Counted from the stretch's first letter, positions 18,358 through 27,541 are shown. The stretch is 64,000 nt of DNA from Nocardioides sp. Soil774 (GCF_001428125.1 NZ_LMSM01000005.1:253701-317700); one strand, 5' to 3'. A program made the numbers and translations. Notes: generated from the sequence alone by a model not told the origin.

Positions 18358-21300
18358 TGGGGCCACGCCGAACGACCGGCCCACGACGCCGACTGCCAGG
18401 GTTCCAGCGCGTAGGCGAGCACCGCCGGGGTGAGGAAGAGGGCGACCCCCCATCCTTCCCACGACGGTCGGAGCCATCGCACGAGTGCGGCCACGGCGAA
18501 CCCGACCACACCCGCGGCCAGGCCGCCCCACCCTGCGACCAGGAGCACCAGGACGCCGCACGCCCCGAACGTCACACCCGTCCACCGCGTCGACTCCGGC
18601 GCTGCAGGCAGCTCCGGAGCCCGCGTCCGGCGGAACCGGACGATCCCGATCAGGAGCAGACCCAGCGCCACGAGGCCCGAGAGCAGCCCCGCGCGGTAGA
18701 CCGAGTCCGGGGCGAAGGTCTCCTCGAACGCCGGAACGCCGGCGGTGCGCCACCCCTGGCGCCAGCCGTCGAACACCTGGGCCTCGAGCCTCGTCGCCCC
18801 TGCTTCGGCCACCCAGCCGGGGTTGGCGTTCTCACGCATGGCAACGTAGTCGGTCGACACGTCCTCCACCGAGCGCGTCTCTGGCCCCGCAGTCGTCTCC
18901 AGGGGGCCCGCCGACTCGCGCGCGGCTGAGCCGAGGACCAACCGCTCGGGGACGAACGCGTCGGAGTCCCGCAGCGCCACGGTGTTCTGGCCCTCGCTCA
19001 TCTGCACGGTCGTCGAGCCGCACAGCCGCGCCGGGACCGCGTCGCCGTCGAGGAGCTCGCGGGGGCTGGCAGTGACCGAGGTCCGCTGCACCCGACCATC
19101 GACGACGAGAGCCGGGCCTGACCCGCACCCGAGGTCGGACCGGCGGGTGGACGGGTTGAGCGGAAGGTAGGGAACGCCGGAGACGAGCATCTCGCTGATG
19201 CCCACCGGCACGGCGGATGCGGAGCCGTCGAAGTCGAAGTCGCTCACTGGTTCGGCCTCGAGCACCTGCAAGGTCAGGCGATCGGTCCGGATCGGGGGGA
19301 AGGATGCGGCGCCGTCCTCGTCGAGCTCGACCGTCCGCCTGCCTCCGGGCCACGTCATGAGCAACGACTCCGGTCTGCGTGCGGCGGTGCGCTGGTCGAC
19401 CGACAGGGCCAGACCACGCACCTGCTGACGCGCGAGGAAGCCCAGCTCGATCGTGGGCCTGATGTCGTCGACCGGAGCCAGCCACGTCGTACCTGGATCT
19501 CCGTCCACCGCCGCAACTGCCGATGCGCGGGGGTCCGACAGCGCCGTCGACGACACGCTGATCGCGACGGCCTGACCCGCCTGGACCAGCTCGGACAGGG
19601 CGGGGCCGCCCCTGGGTCGCACCGTGAGCGCGGCGTCGAGCCCCTGCGCGCCGGGCAGGGTCACCACGCGGGTGAAACCACGAGGCTCCTCGGGCGAACC
19701 CACCAGGGCCGGTCGGCACCGGACGTCGCCGTCGACCTCGGCGCAGCCGGACCTGGCGTCCCCCAGCCGGCGGAGCAGGATCGCGTCAGGAGCCCCCCAG
19801 TCCGCCGGGATCTCCGGGAGCACGAGCTCCCTCCGGACCCGGGCTCGCCCGACCTCCACCTCGGCGAGGTCCAGCTGGTTGCTCTCCCTGCCGGACACGT
19901 CCTCGACCGTCAGCTGCGTCAGCGTCGCTGGCCCTGTGACCCGGCGGGTCTCGCCAGGCCTGAACTCCAGGTCCGGGCTGCGCCAGTCCCCCGCGCGCAA
20001 CCGGAGCTGCTCGTTGCCGCTCGACGTGCCGAGGGTGACGGCCAGCTCGGTGGCCTCGACCGGCCGCCCGAACTCCACACGCCAGGCCTGTCGATCGCGT
20101 TGCAGGGGCGCCGAGACCCACGACGTCGACGGATCACCGTCGATGGCGGCGTAGGGCAGGCTGCCCGGCCGGGCTCCCCCCGAGGTCGCCGCACCGGCGG
20201 CCGAGGAGGTGGCGCTGACGCGGGAGGCGCCGCGCAATCGTGCCCGGGTGGTCCAGCGGTCGTGGTCCGGGAGGCGGTAGTCCAGCACCCGGGCCCTCAG
20301 CGAGGGTTCAGCGCCGTCACCCAGCGTCGCAGAGACGGCATCGGTGAGTCGCCCGAAGTTGCGTTCGGCGTCGCGGAGACCGTCGGTGAGGATCAGCGGC
20401 CCCTCTGGACGACTCCCGTCGAGAACGTCGGGAGCCAGGACGGTGGCGCCGCTGCCGATGAGACCGGCATCCTCGACGTCCAGGAGGTCCTCGGGGCCTC
20501 CGACCACCGTCGGCGGCGCATCAGCGGCAGATGCGCGACCCACCGGGTCAGGGACCTCGTAGATCTCGATCGCGGGGTAGGACGACTGCCACCCTCCGCT
20601 CACCAGAGCGCGTGCCAGGTCGCCGACGATGAAGGGCGCGCCACCGATGTCGGGGCCGAAGTCGGCCACCCGCCGCAGGCCAGGTGTGTCCGCGATCGCT
20701 TGGTGCACCAGCACGGGGTCCGTCACCGCCTTCGACCGGACGAGGTCGTTGCGCACGACGAGGTGCGTGATGCCGGCCCGTGCCAGGTAGTTGGCGAACC
20801 CCGGTCCGCCCTCGCCGTGCGACAGCTGCTGTTCGATCCGGTCGAGCATGCGGATATTGCCGGCGGGCACTAGGGGCACCGCGTTGCGGACCGCCCACGG
20901 CGAGGACGCCAACGCCTGCATCGGCTCGTCGCGGGGCTCACCCCACACGTAGGTCGCGAAGGACGATCCGGGCACGAGGAGCGCAATCCCGTCCTCAGCG
21001 GAGCGACCGAGGAAGGCGGCCGCCTCGCTCCAGTACCCCGGGACGTCCTCGAACCCCTTCTCGTCGGCGGTGACCCTCCCCAGCGTGAACGGAGAAGTCG
21101 TCACCGCCACCGCCAGGACGCACACCGCGGCGAGCACCCGGGACGAGACGGGGTCGTGGGCCCGCACCTCGCCCCTGGCGCTCGCACGCACCCGCGACAC
21201 CAGCTCGTCGACGGCGAACGCGAGGCCGACCACGAGCGGCAGACGGATGACGGGGTCGAACTTGTGGACGTTGCGCAGCGGCGCGAGTGCGGTGTCGAGC

Positions 21301-22331
21301 AGGTCGTTGATCTCGGCAGCCAGGAGACCGCGCGGGGCACCGAGGTGCCCCATGGTCACCAGGAACAGTCCGGTCAACACCCCGATCAGCAGGAACCGTC
21401 GGTGCGCCACGCGGCGCAGGGCGATCCCCCCAAGACCCACGCACAGCAGGATCCCGCCGTTGAGGATGAGGTGGAACTGCGTCAACAAGTCCTCACCCGC
21501 GGGCGACTGGGGGTCCACGTAGGGCACCCAGTCCGACGTCCCACGCAGGGCGTCGAAAACGGTCGTGGGGAACGTCGTGACGGTCGCGGACTCGATGAAG
21601 TCGAGGAAGGCCGGGCTGTAGGCCCCCAGCGTGAAGAGCGGGACCAACCACCAGAGCGTGCCCAGCAGCACCAGTGCGGGCCACCACAGCAGCATCGAGC
21701 GACGGCGCGGTCCGCCGCTGCGGGTCAGCAGCCAGATCACTCCGAGAGGCAGGACGGTGAAGGTCGCAGCGGCGTTGACCCCACCGACCATGGCCACCGC
21801 GAGCGCGGACAGTGCGGCGGCACGTCGGGGCGAGCCGCGCTCGGCTCCCACCACCAGCGGCAGCAACACCCACGGCACCAGAGCCATCGGCCAGACCTCG
21901 ATCGAGCTCGGCCCGATCACCGTGAGCATGCGCGGGGAGAGCGCATAGGCGAGGCCGCCCAGGACGCAGGCGAGGTCCGAGCGCACGCCGAGCGCGCATG
22001 ACACGCGCGCCGCCCCCGTGAAGGCGACGCAGAGCACCAGCGCCATCCAGAGACGCTGGGCGATCCAGCCGGGCACGTCGAGCAGGTGGCCCAGCGCGAA
22101 GAACGGGCCCATCGGCCACAGGTAGCCATAGGCCTGGTTCTGCAGCTGTCCGAAGGCTCCCTCGCCGTCCCACAGGTGGGCCGCGCGGGCCATGAAGTCG
22201 AGCGGGGCGATCGCGAGGTCGATCTTGGTGTCCGGCACGATCAGCCCCGGCGACTGGGTCATGGCCAGACCGGTCAGCAGCACGCAAGCTGCGACCAGGC
22301 GCCAGCGGAACCGTGGACCGTCGTGGGTCAC
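18255..22331 (-). CDS. aftD: AftD-like alpha-(1->3)-arabinofuranosyltransferase (DUF3367)
   Basis: 1358 residues, GTG start overlapping the methyltransferase stop by 4 bases. The N-terminal half is a GT-C fold with about ten helices; PDTKIDLAIAP (about residue 32) supplies the acidic pair expected for a decaprenyl-phosphoryl-arabinose-dependent enzyme. The periplasmic second half contains two discoidin/F5-8-type-C-like segments, AIDGDPSTSWVS and AVDGDPGTTWLA, probable carbohydrate-binding modules, and the C-terminus has further helices (about 1245-1345). In Mycobacterium AftD branches arabinan of arabinogalactan and lipoarabinomannan. The donor and product here are inferred from the family only. 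The 3' end overlaps the convergent acyltransferase by 103 bases. Confidence 0.85.
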   Translation of the reverse strand: MTHDGPRFRWRLVAACVLLTGLAMTQSPGLIVPDTKIDLAIAPLDFMARAAHLWDGEGAFGQLQNQAYGYLWPMGPFFALGHLLDVPGWIAQRLWMALVLCVAFTGAARVSCALGVRSDLACVLGGLAYALSPRMLTVIGPSSIEVWPMALVPWVLLPLVVGAERGSPRRAAALSALAVAMVGGVNAAATFTVLPLGVIWLLTRSGGPRRRSMLLWWPALVLLGTLWWLVPLFTLGAYSPAFLDFIESATVTTFPTTVFDALRGTSDWVPYVDPQSPAGEDLLTQFHLILNGGILLCVGLGGIALRRVAHRRFLLIGVLTGLFLVTMGHLGAPRGLLAAEINDLLDTALAPLRNVHKFDPVIRLPLVVGLAFAVDELVSRVRASARGEVRAHDPVSSRVLAAVCVLAVAVTTSPFTLGRVTADEKGFEDVPGYWSEAAAFLGRSAEDGIALLVPGSSFATYVWGEPRDEPMQALASSPWAVRNAVPLVPAGNIRMLDRIEQQLSHGEGGPGFANYLARAGITHLVVRNDLVRSKAVTDPVLVHQAIADTPGLRRVADFGPDIGGAPFIVGDLARALVSGGWQSSYPAIEIYEVPDPVGRASAADAPPTVVGGPEDLLDVEDAGLIGSGATVLAPDVLDGSRPEGPLILTDGLRDAERNFGRLTDAVSATLGDGAEPSLRARVLDYRLPDHDRWTTRARLRGASRVSATSSAAGAATSGGARPGSLPYAAIDGDPSTSWVSAPLQRDRQAWRVEFGRPVEATELAVTLGTSSGNEQLRLRAGDWRSPDLEFRPGETRRVTGPATLTQLTVEDVSGRESNQLDLAEVEVGRARVRRELVLPEIPADWGAPDAILLRRLGDARSGCAEVDGDVRCRPALVGSPEEPRGFTRVVTLPGAQGLDAALTVRPRGGPALSELVQAGQAVAISVSSTALSDPRASAVAAVDGDPGTTWLAPVDDIRPTIELGFLARQQVRGLALSVDQRTAARRPESLLMTWPGGRRTVELDEDGAASFPPIRTDRLTLQVLEAEPVSDFDFDGSASAVPVGISEMLVSGVPYLPLNPSTRRSDLGCGSGPALVVDGRVQRTSVTASPRELLDGDAVPARLCGSTTVQMSEGQNTVALRDSDAFVPERLVLGSAARESAGPLETTAGPETRSVEDVSTDYVAMRENANPGWVAEAGATRLEAQVFDGWRQGWRTAGVPAFEETFAPDSVYRAGLLSGLVALGLLLIGIVRFRRTRAPELPAAPESTRWTGVTFGACGVLVLLVAGWGGLAAGVVGFAVAALVRWLRPSWEGWGVALFLTPAVLAYALEPWQSASWAGRSAWPHYFVVLTVSAVACWALSVRFPRRAKDMPGRSTSQ

Positions 22332-23068
22332 CTCTTCCTCAGCACGAGCACGAGGTTCCACGTCACCACCTCTCGCAGCACGGGCACGCGCAGCAGCCAC
22401 CGGCTCCACGACGGGTTGTAGCGAGGGACGAGGTGCACGACGTCCGCGACCTGCTGCGTCCTGGCCCAACCCAGCCCGTCGGCGACCGTCACGGCGAAGA
22501 GGGACTCACCGAACTTGTTCTTCGGCTCGTGCCCGTGCCGGGCGGCGTACGCCCGCCGCGCGCGACGGCCGCCCAGGTAGTGCCGCGGCGACGTCTCGTG
22601 GCCGCCCCACGGACCGAACCAGGTCGTGTAGCTGATGAAGACGAGCCCGCCCGGTCGCGTGACGCGGACCATCTCCTCCGCCATCAGCCACGGGTCGGGC
22701 ACGTGCTCGAGCACGTTGGAGGAGTAGCAGACGTCGACCGACCCGGTGCCGAACGGCAGCTGCATCCCGCTGCCGATGACCGTGCGACGGTCGATCGACC
22801 CCGCACCGGCCAGCTCGCCGACGTCGGCGTCCAGGGCCACGTAGGTGGCGCCCTTGGACTCGAACGCGTCGCGGAAGTAACCCGGGCCACCGCCCACGTC
22901 GAGCATCAGCTGTCCGGAGAGGTCGTGGTAGCTCGCGAGCTGCTGGGCGGAGTCGAGCGCCAGTGCGGTGTAGAACCGCGCGGGGTCCGACTGCTCGTGG
23001 CCGAACTCCCGGAACAGGTGCAGCGACCGAGAGAGGTCGGCGCGCCACGGTCGGTTCCTCGTCAGCAC
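22328..23068 (-). CDS. Class I SAM-dependent methyltransferase of the envelope-glycan island
   Basis: 246 residues, GTG start 6 bases after TAAGGT. Motif I is LMLDVGGGPGYFRDAF (about residues 53-68); VDVCYSSNVLEHVPDPWLMAEEMVRVTRPGG is motif II-III of methyltransferase-11 proteins. The end reads PRYNPSWSRWLLRVPVLREVVTWNLVLVLRKR. The partner of AftD in the same transcript, it probably methylates a sugar or lipid-linked glycan precursor on the cytoplasmic side. From memory the mycobacterial relative is Rv0224c, adjacent there to a glycosyltransferase equivalent to the divergent neighbour here. Confidence 0.85.
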   Translation of the reverse strand: MLTRNRPWRADLSRSLHLFREFGHEQSDPARFYTALALDSAQQLASYHDLSGQLMLDVGGGPGYFRDAFESKGATYVALDADVGELAGAGSIDRRTVIGSGMQLPFGTGSVDVCYSSNVLEHVPDPWLMAEEMVRVTRPGGLVFISYTTWFGPWGGHETSPRHYLGGRRARRAYAARHGHEPKNKFGESLFAVTVADGLGWARTQQVADVVHLVPRYNPSWSRWLLRVPVLREVVTWNLVLVLRKR

Positions 23069-23074
23069 CCGCAG

Positions 23075-23080
23075 ACCTTA
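23075..23080 (-). promoter_or_regulatory. -10 element of leaderless methyltransferase-aftD operon
   Basis: TAAGGT on the minus strand, 6 bases before GTG at 23068. It overlaps the -35 position (TTAACC, 23078-23083) of the divergent GT4 promoter. Confidence 0.55.
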
Positions 23081-23100
23081 ACCGACAAGTGACCCGGCGG

Positions 23101-23106
23101 TAGGGT
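23101..23106 (+). promoter_or_regulatory. -10 element of leaderless GT4 promoter
   Basis: TAGGGT, 8 bases before ATG at 23115, with TTAACC 17 bases upstream of it. Confidence 0.5.
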
Positions 23107-23114
23107 TCTGGCCG

Positions 23115-24272
23115 ATGACCGACCACAACGACCTCGCGGGGCGTCACATCGCCTTCTTCAGCTGGCGCGACACCCACAATCCCGAGGGCGGCGGCGCCGA
23201 GCGCTACCTCGAGAAGATGGCGCAGGGCCTCGTCGAGAGAGGCGCCCAGGTCACCGTCTTCTGCGCGGCCCACGCCGCCGCTCCTCCGGACGAGACCGTC
23301 GACGGCATCCGCTTCGTGCGCCGGGGATCCAAGCTCACCGTCTACCAGGAGGGGTTCGCGGCGCTGGCCCGCGGCCGGCTCGGGCACGTCGACCTCGTGG
23401 TCGACGTCCAGAACGGGCTCCCGTTCTTCACCCGGGCGGCCACCAGGGTACCCGTGGTCGTCCTGGTGCACCACGTCCACCGTGAGCAGTGGCCCGTCGT
23501 CTACCCCGGGCTGGTCGGCAAGGTCGGCTGGGGCATCGAGCACCGCGTGGCGCCCCGGCTCTACCGCTCGTGCCAGTACGTCGCCGTGTCCCGCGCCACC
23601 CGCGACGAGCTCGTCCCCCTCGGGGTCGACCGCCGCCGGATCGCCGTGGTGCACAACGGGACCGACCCCGTGGTCTCCACCTCGGCCGGGAAGTCGGCCC
23701 ATCCCTCGATCGCGGTGGTGGGCCGCCTCGTGCCGCACAAGCAGGTCGAGCACGCCATCGACGCGGCGCTCTCGCTGCGGGCCGAGCACCCCGACCTGCG
23801 CCTGCACGTCGTGGGCAGCGGGTGGTGGGAGGCCGAGCTGCACCGCTACGCCGCCGAGCGCGACGCGGGCGACACCGTGGTCTTCGAGGGCCACGTCGAC
23901 GAGCAGCGCAAGCACGAGGTCTACGAGCGGGCGTGGGCTCTCGCGCTCCCCTCCCTCAAGGAGGGGTGGGGACTCGTCGTCGGGGAGGCGGGCATGCACC
24001 GCACGCCGACGGTGGCCTACCGCTCAGCAGGCGGCACGCGCGAGTCGATCGCCGACGGCACGTCGGGCCTGCTGGTCAACCGGCCTGCCGAGCTCACCAC
24101 GGCGCTCGGCGACATCATCGACGACGCCGCCCTGCGGCAGCGGCTCGGTGACGGCGCACTCATGATGAGCCACAGGTTCACCTGGACGCACGCGCAGGAG
24201 TCGTTCGCCCACGTCCTCGCAGCGGCCCTGCGAGGTGAGCGGGTGGACGCGCAGGATCCTGAGGAGGTCTGA
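23115..24272 (+). CDS. Family 4 glycosyltransferase (GT-B)
   Basis: 385 residues. N-terminal FFSWRDTHNPEGGGAERYLEKMAQGL (residues 14-39) is the Gly-rich acceptor-side loop of GT4 enzymes; C-terminal SLKEGWGLVVGEAG (about 280-293) is the E-x7-E donor-phosphate motif. Between them are VSRATRDELVPLGV and VVGRLVPHKQVEHAI. It has no membrane helix, so it works at the cytoplasmic face with a nucleotide sugar. It is divergent from the methyltransferase-aftD unit with interlocked promoters; from memory it resembles mycobacterial Rv0225. Sugar specificity cannot be read from sequence. Confidence 0.88.
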   Translation: MTDHNDLAGRHIAFFSWRDTHNPEGGGAERYLEKMAQGLVERGAQVTVFCAAHAAAPPDETVDGIRFVRRGSKLTVYQEGFAALARGRLGHVDLVVDVQNGLPFFTRAATRVPVVVLVHHVHREQWPVVYPGLVGKVGWGIEHRVAPRLYRSCQYVAVSRATRDELVPLGVDRRRIAVVHNGTDPVVSTSAGKSAHPSIAVVGRLVPHKQVEHAIDAALSLRAEHPDLRLHVVGSGWWEAELHRYAAERDAGDTVVFEGHVDEQRKHEVYERAWALALPSLKEGWGLVVGEAGMHRTPTVAYRSAGGTRESIADGTSGLLVNRPAELTTALGDIIDDAALRQRLGDGALMMSHRFTWTHAQESFAHVLAAALRGERVDAQDPEEV

Positions 24273-24309
24273 TTGCCTCGGGCCGGCCGTCAGGGATGAC
24301 CGGCAGACG

Positions 24310-24468
24310 TCACTCGGCCGTGATGCCGTAGTTGAAGTCGGGAGACTGGATGTTGCCGGGAGACTGCTCGGGAGCGCTCGTCTGGCTGGTCACGACGCCC
24401 ATCAGGGTGGCCACAGCCAGTCCTCCGCCCACGATGCAGCTGACGATCGGTGCGACGATTGATCCCAT
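24310..24468 (-). CDS. DUF2613 small membrane/secreted peptide
   Basis: 52 residues starting MGSIVAPIVS. A single hydrophobic stretch (about residues 4-26, signal anchor or uncleaved signal) is followed by a polar tail SPGNIQSPDFNYGITAE. Length and layout fit DUF2613; in Mycobacterium a small secreted protein of this kind (Rv0236A, from memory) sits next to aftD. AGGA lies a few bases upstream of the ATG. Here it is separated from aftD by the divergent GT4 and methyltransferase but remains in the island. Function unknown; a small accessory subunit of the glycan machinery is one possibility. Confidence 0.75.
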   Translation of the reverse strand: MGSIVAPIVSCIVGGGLAVATLMGVVTSQTSAPEQSPGNIQSPDFNYGITAE

Positions 24469-24543
24469 GGTTCCTGTGATCCTCCCTAGACGATGCGAGC
24501 AAGGTACCAGCCGGTAGCAACGCGCACGCAATCATCTGCGCAA

Positions 24544-26262
24544 CTATCGCGAGGATTTGCTGCGTGAGCGTCGCACGACCAGCACGCCGCCCAACAGGGG
24601 CAGGGCGCACCACGCCGCCCAGGACGCACCCATGACGAGCGTCCATGCGCGCGGCGGCCCCGGCACCGCGCGGCCGGCGCCCAGGTCGACCACACGCAGG
24701 TCTCCCCCGCGCCAGACCTCGCGCCCCGTCACGTCGGGGACGGGGTGGCCCGGCAGGTCCTCCACCACCAGCAGTCGGATGCCCGCTGCCCTGAGTCCCG
24801 CCGCACGACCCGCGGAGGTTGGTGCGGCCAGGGCCTCGCGGACGGTCGTCGCCCGGGGGTCCTCCCCCGCGATCGCCCGTCCGTCGACGACGAGCCGGTC
24901 CTCCACGACGACCCGTCGCGGCAGGTAGCGCCCGAGCGGCGCGAGGACCGGGCGACCACCGTCGTTCCAGTCAGGCGCCCGATAGCTCGCGAAGGGCAGC
25001 AGCACCGCGTCGCCCGGAGGCAGCGCGGGCAAGGCATCGGCGAGGGCGACGTACGACGTGGGGTAGTCGACGGCGCTCAACCGGCCGGCGAGCCCGAGGG
25101 CTGCGTCGGGCATCAGCGCCACCGGCGCGACCGCGCACGCGAAGGCGATCATCGCCCGCGAGAGGGCGTCGGGCAGGAGCCCCACCACGGCGGCTGCCCC
25201 ACGGCCGGCGAGCACCGCGGCCAGAGGAGCGGCCAGCGCCAACGCCCGCGAGCCGTCGCGGAGCAGGCCTGCCCCGGGCACCGTGCTCGCGAGCCAGCCG
25301 GTGGCTGCGGGCGCGGCCCAGGTGGCCAGCGTGAGCCCGAGCCCGACCGCCCAGCAGGCCACGAGCGGGCGCCGCAGCGGCTCGGGCACCCGCGACCATC
25401 CCCGCACCGCGCCGGTCCCGGCCAGCACCAGCAGCGCGACCGTCGCCACGACGCCGAGCACGCCGGTCCGCGTGGGGGGCACGACGCCTGCATTCCAGAT
25501 GCCGCCGAGGGACAGGAAGGTCAGCGGTGCGGGCAACAGGCCCTCGTGGCTGGGCGCGAAGACGTCGGCGCCGGTGGCGCTCGACGTCGCGTCGGCGGCG
25601 TGGAGCAGGCCCGCGGCGAGCCACGGCAGGTTGGCCACCAGCACCAGCGCCCCCATCGCCCACCAGCGGCGGGCCCGGCTCGTGCCGGCTCCCGCCAGCA
25701 GGGCGACCGCGCTCACGAGCCCGGTGGTCGCACTCAGGCTACCGAGTAGCAGCAGCAGCGGCACGCGCGCGGGGAGCGTTCCCGACGTGCGCCACGAGGT
25801 CGCGGCCAGCAGGACCCAGGGCAGCACGCCGTAGCCGATGAGCAGCGGCCAGTGCCCGATGGCGAGCCGCTCGACGACGAACGGGTTCCACACCGCCACG
25901 GTCGCCGCCACCAGTCGCGCAGGGGTGCCGCGACCGGCCAGTGCCGCGGCTCCCGCGCCGACCGCGACGAGTGGCACCAGCAGCACCAGCTTCTGCAGCA
26001 GCATGCCGCCGAGCACCTCGTCGAGCACGGCGACGACGGCGTCCGACGGCACGGCGCGCGGCAGCGCGGTGCCGGTGCCGAGGGCGTCGCGGCCCAGCGC
26101 CAGGTCGGGCACCCAGACCATGTCATAGCTGAGGACGTAGCCGTGCCCGAGCGCGCCACCGAGGAGGAGGACCGCCAGGAGCAGCGACCACGCCGCTGGC
26201 CACAGCGTGGCTCGTGCCGGGACCCGCCCGCGGGCGAGCGCTGCACCCACCCGACCGACCAC
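24544..26262 (-). CDS. Polytopic membrane protein of the envelope-glycan island (Rv0226c-like)
   Basis: 572 residues with GTG at 26262; ATG at 26289 would add nine residues and overlap the start codon of the divergent flippase gene. I prefer GTG because TAAGGT lies 8 bases before it. About twelve hydrophobic segments run to residue 400, with LSYDMVWVPDLALGRDALG in the first large loop (acidic pair as in GT-C enzymes), then a soluble domain of about 130 residues and a final helix with basic tail RRSRSKSSR. Length and topology match the mycobacterial transmembrane protein Rv0226c as I remember it. A GT-C glycosyltransferase is plausible but unproven. Confidence 0.8.
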   Translation of the reverse strand: MVGRVGAALARGRVPARATLWPAAWSLLLAVLLLGGALGHGYVLSYDMVWVPDLALGRDALGTGTALPRAVPSDAVVAVLDEVLGGMLLQKLVLLVPLVAVGAGAAALAGRGTPARLVAATVAVWNPFVVERLAIGHWPLLIGYGVLPWVLLAATSWRTSGTLPARVPLLLLLGSLSATTGLVSAVALLAGAGTSRARRWWAMGALVLVANLPWLAAGLLHAADATSSATGADVFAPSHEGLLPAPLTFLSLGGIWNAGVVPPTRTGVLGVVATVALLVLAGTGAVRGWSRVPEPLRRPLVACWAVGLGLTLATWAAPAATGWLASTVPGAGLLRDGSRALALAAPLAAVLAGRGAAAVVGLLPDALSRAMIAFACAVAPVALMPDAALGLAGRLSAVDYPTSYVALADALPALPPGDAVLLPFASYRAPDWNDGGRPVLAPLGRYLPRRVVVEDRLVVDGRAIAGEDPRATTVREALAAPTSAGRAAGLRAAGIRLLVVEDLPGHPVPDVTGREVWRGGDLRVVDLGAGRAVPGPPRAWTLVMGASWAAWCALPLLGGVLVVRRSRSKSSR

Positions 26263-26270
26263 GACACGAC

Positions 26271-26280
26271 ACCTTATGGT
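26271..26280. promoter_or_regulatory. Overlapping divergent -10 elements (bidirectional leaderless promoter)
   Basis: ACCTTATGGT contains TATGGT on the plus strand (26275-26280, 7 bases before ATG 26288) and TAAGGT on the minus strand (26276-26271, 8 bases before GTG 26262). The two hexamers share the central TA, and flanking ACACC/GGTGT arms make the site nearly symmetric. Confidence 0.55.
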
Positions 26281-26287
26281 GTGCCGC

Positions 26288-27541
26288 ATGTCCGCACGAG
26301 AGCGCAGCCCGTCACGGCCGGCCCGCGGCTCCGGCCTGCTCGCGGGCAGTGGGCAGATCGCGGTGGCCATGATGGTCATGAACGTCGCGACCTACGCCTT
26401 CACCATGTCGGCGGCCCGCATCATCGGGCCGGTGTCCTACGGCGCGTTCTTCGCGCTGATGAACCTGGCGATGATCGTCAGCGTCGTCATGCTCGGCCTC
26501 CAGGCGACCGCCGCGCGCCGCATCAGCGCCCACCCCGCCCACGTCGGCCAGATCGAGCGCGAGATCCTGCGCGTGTCGCTGCGCGGTTCCCTGGTGCTGG
26601 GCGGGCTCCTCCTCGTCAGCGCCCCCGTCGTGGACCGCCTGCTCGACCTCGACAGCCTGCCGACGGCGCTGCTGGCGGCAGCAGCCGCGGTGCCGATGAC
26701 GATGATCGGAGCACAGGCCGGGATCCTCCAGGGCGAACGGCGCTGGCGCGAGCTGGCGATCCTCTACGTCCTCTCCGGCGTGCCGCGCCTGGTCGTGGGC
26801 CTGGCCCTGATCCTGTGGCAGCCGACCGAGCTCATGGCGTTCCTGGGCGTGACGCTGGGCTTCTACGTGTCGTTCGCCTACGGGCTCACGGTGCTCGGCC
26901 ATGGGCGCGAGTCGGGCGAGACGCACGTGCGCCACGGCTTCTGGCCGATCATCAAGGAGGCAGCGGTCAACTCCCAGGCCCTGTTCGCCTACCTCGCGCT
27001 CACCAACATCGACATGCTCGTCGGCCGCTCGGTCCTCGACTCCCACGACTCCGGGCTCTACGCCGCCGGTTTGATCGTGGCTCGCGCCGTGATGTTCCTC
27101 CCCCAGTCCGTGATCGTCATCGCGTTCCCGTCGATGGCCGCGAGCCTCGACCCTGCCCGTGCCCTGCTGCGCAGCATGGCGCTCGTCGGTGGCCTCGGCG
27201 GGGCGTGCGTGCTCGCGACCGCCGCGCTGCCCGACCTGGTGCTGGTCTTCGCCGGCGGACAGGACTACGACGAGGTCCGTGACCTGCTGTGGGTCTTCGC
27301 GCTGCTGGGGACCTGCATGTCGGTCCTCCAGCTGCTCGTCTACTCCGTGCTCGCGCGCCAGGGGATCATCTCGATGGCCCTCGTGTGGCTCGCGCTGGTG
27401 GTGCTCGTGGGGATCGCCTCGACCACTGCCACGACCGTGCCCGGCCTGCTCTGCGTCGTGCTCGCGGTCGACGCGGCGCTGCTCGTGGTGCTGCTGGTCG
27501 TCAGCCTCGTCACCCTGCGGGGGCGCCCGACCGTTCAGTGA
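26288..27541 (+). CDS. Oligosaccharide flippase family protein (MATE/Wzx-like)
   Basis: 417 residues, start ATG (MSARERSPSR). About twelve to fourteen hydrophobic segments in the polysaccharide-export layout; the first helix region reads SGQIAVAMMVMNVATYAFTMSAARIIGPVSYGAFFALMN, with the typical RxIGPxxYG motif of Wzx-type lipid-linked oligosaccharide flippases. It would move a polyprenyl-linked glycan across the membrane, fitting the neighbouring glycosyltransferase genes. The start is chosen from the leaderless promoter 7 bases upstream; longer in-frame versions to 26207 would run through the divergent gene. It overlaps polA by 7 bases at the 3' end. Confidence 0.85.
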   Translation: MSARERSPSRPARGSGLLAGSGQIAVAMMVMNVATYAFTMSAARIIGPVSYGAFFALMNLAMIVSVVMLGLQATAARRISAHPAHVGQIEREILRVSLRGSLVLGGLLLVSAPVVDRLLDLDSLPTALLAAAAAVPMTMIGAQAGILQGERRWRELAILYVLSGVPRLVVGLALILWQPTELMAFLGVTLGFYVSFAYGLTVLGHGRESGETHVRHGFWPIIKEAAVNSQALFAYLALTNIDMLVGRSVLDSHDSGLYAAGLIVARAVMFLPQSVIVIAFPSMAASLDPARALLRSMALVGGLGGACVLATAALPDLVLVFAGGQDYDEVRDLLWVFALLGTCMSVLQLLVYSVLARQGIISMALVWLALVVLVGIASTTATTVPGLLCVVLAVDAALLVVLLVVSLVTLRGRPTVQ

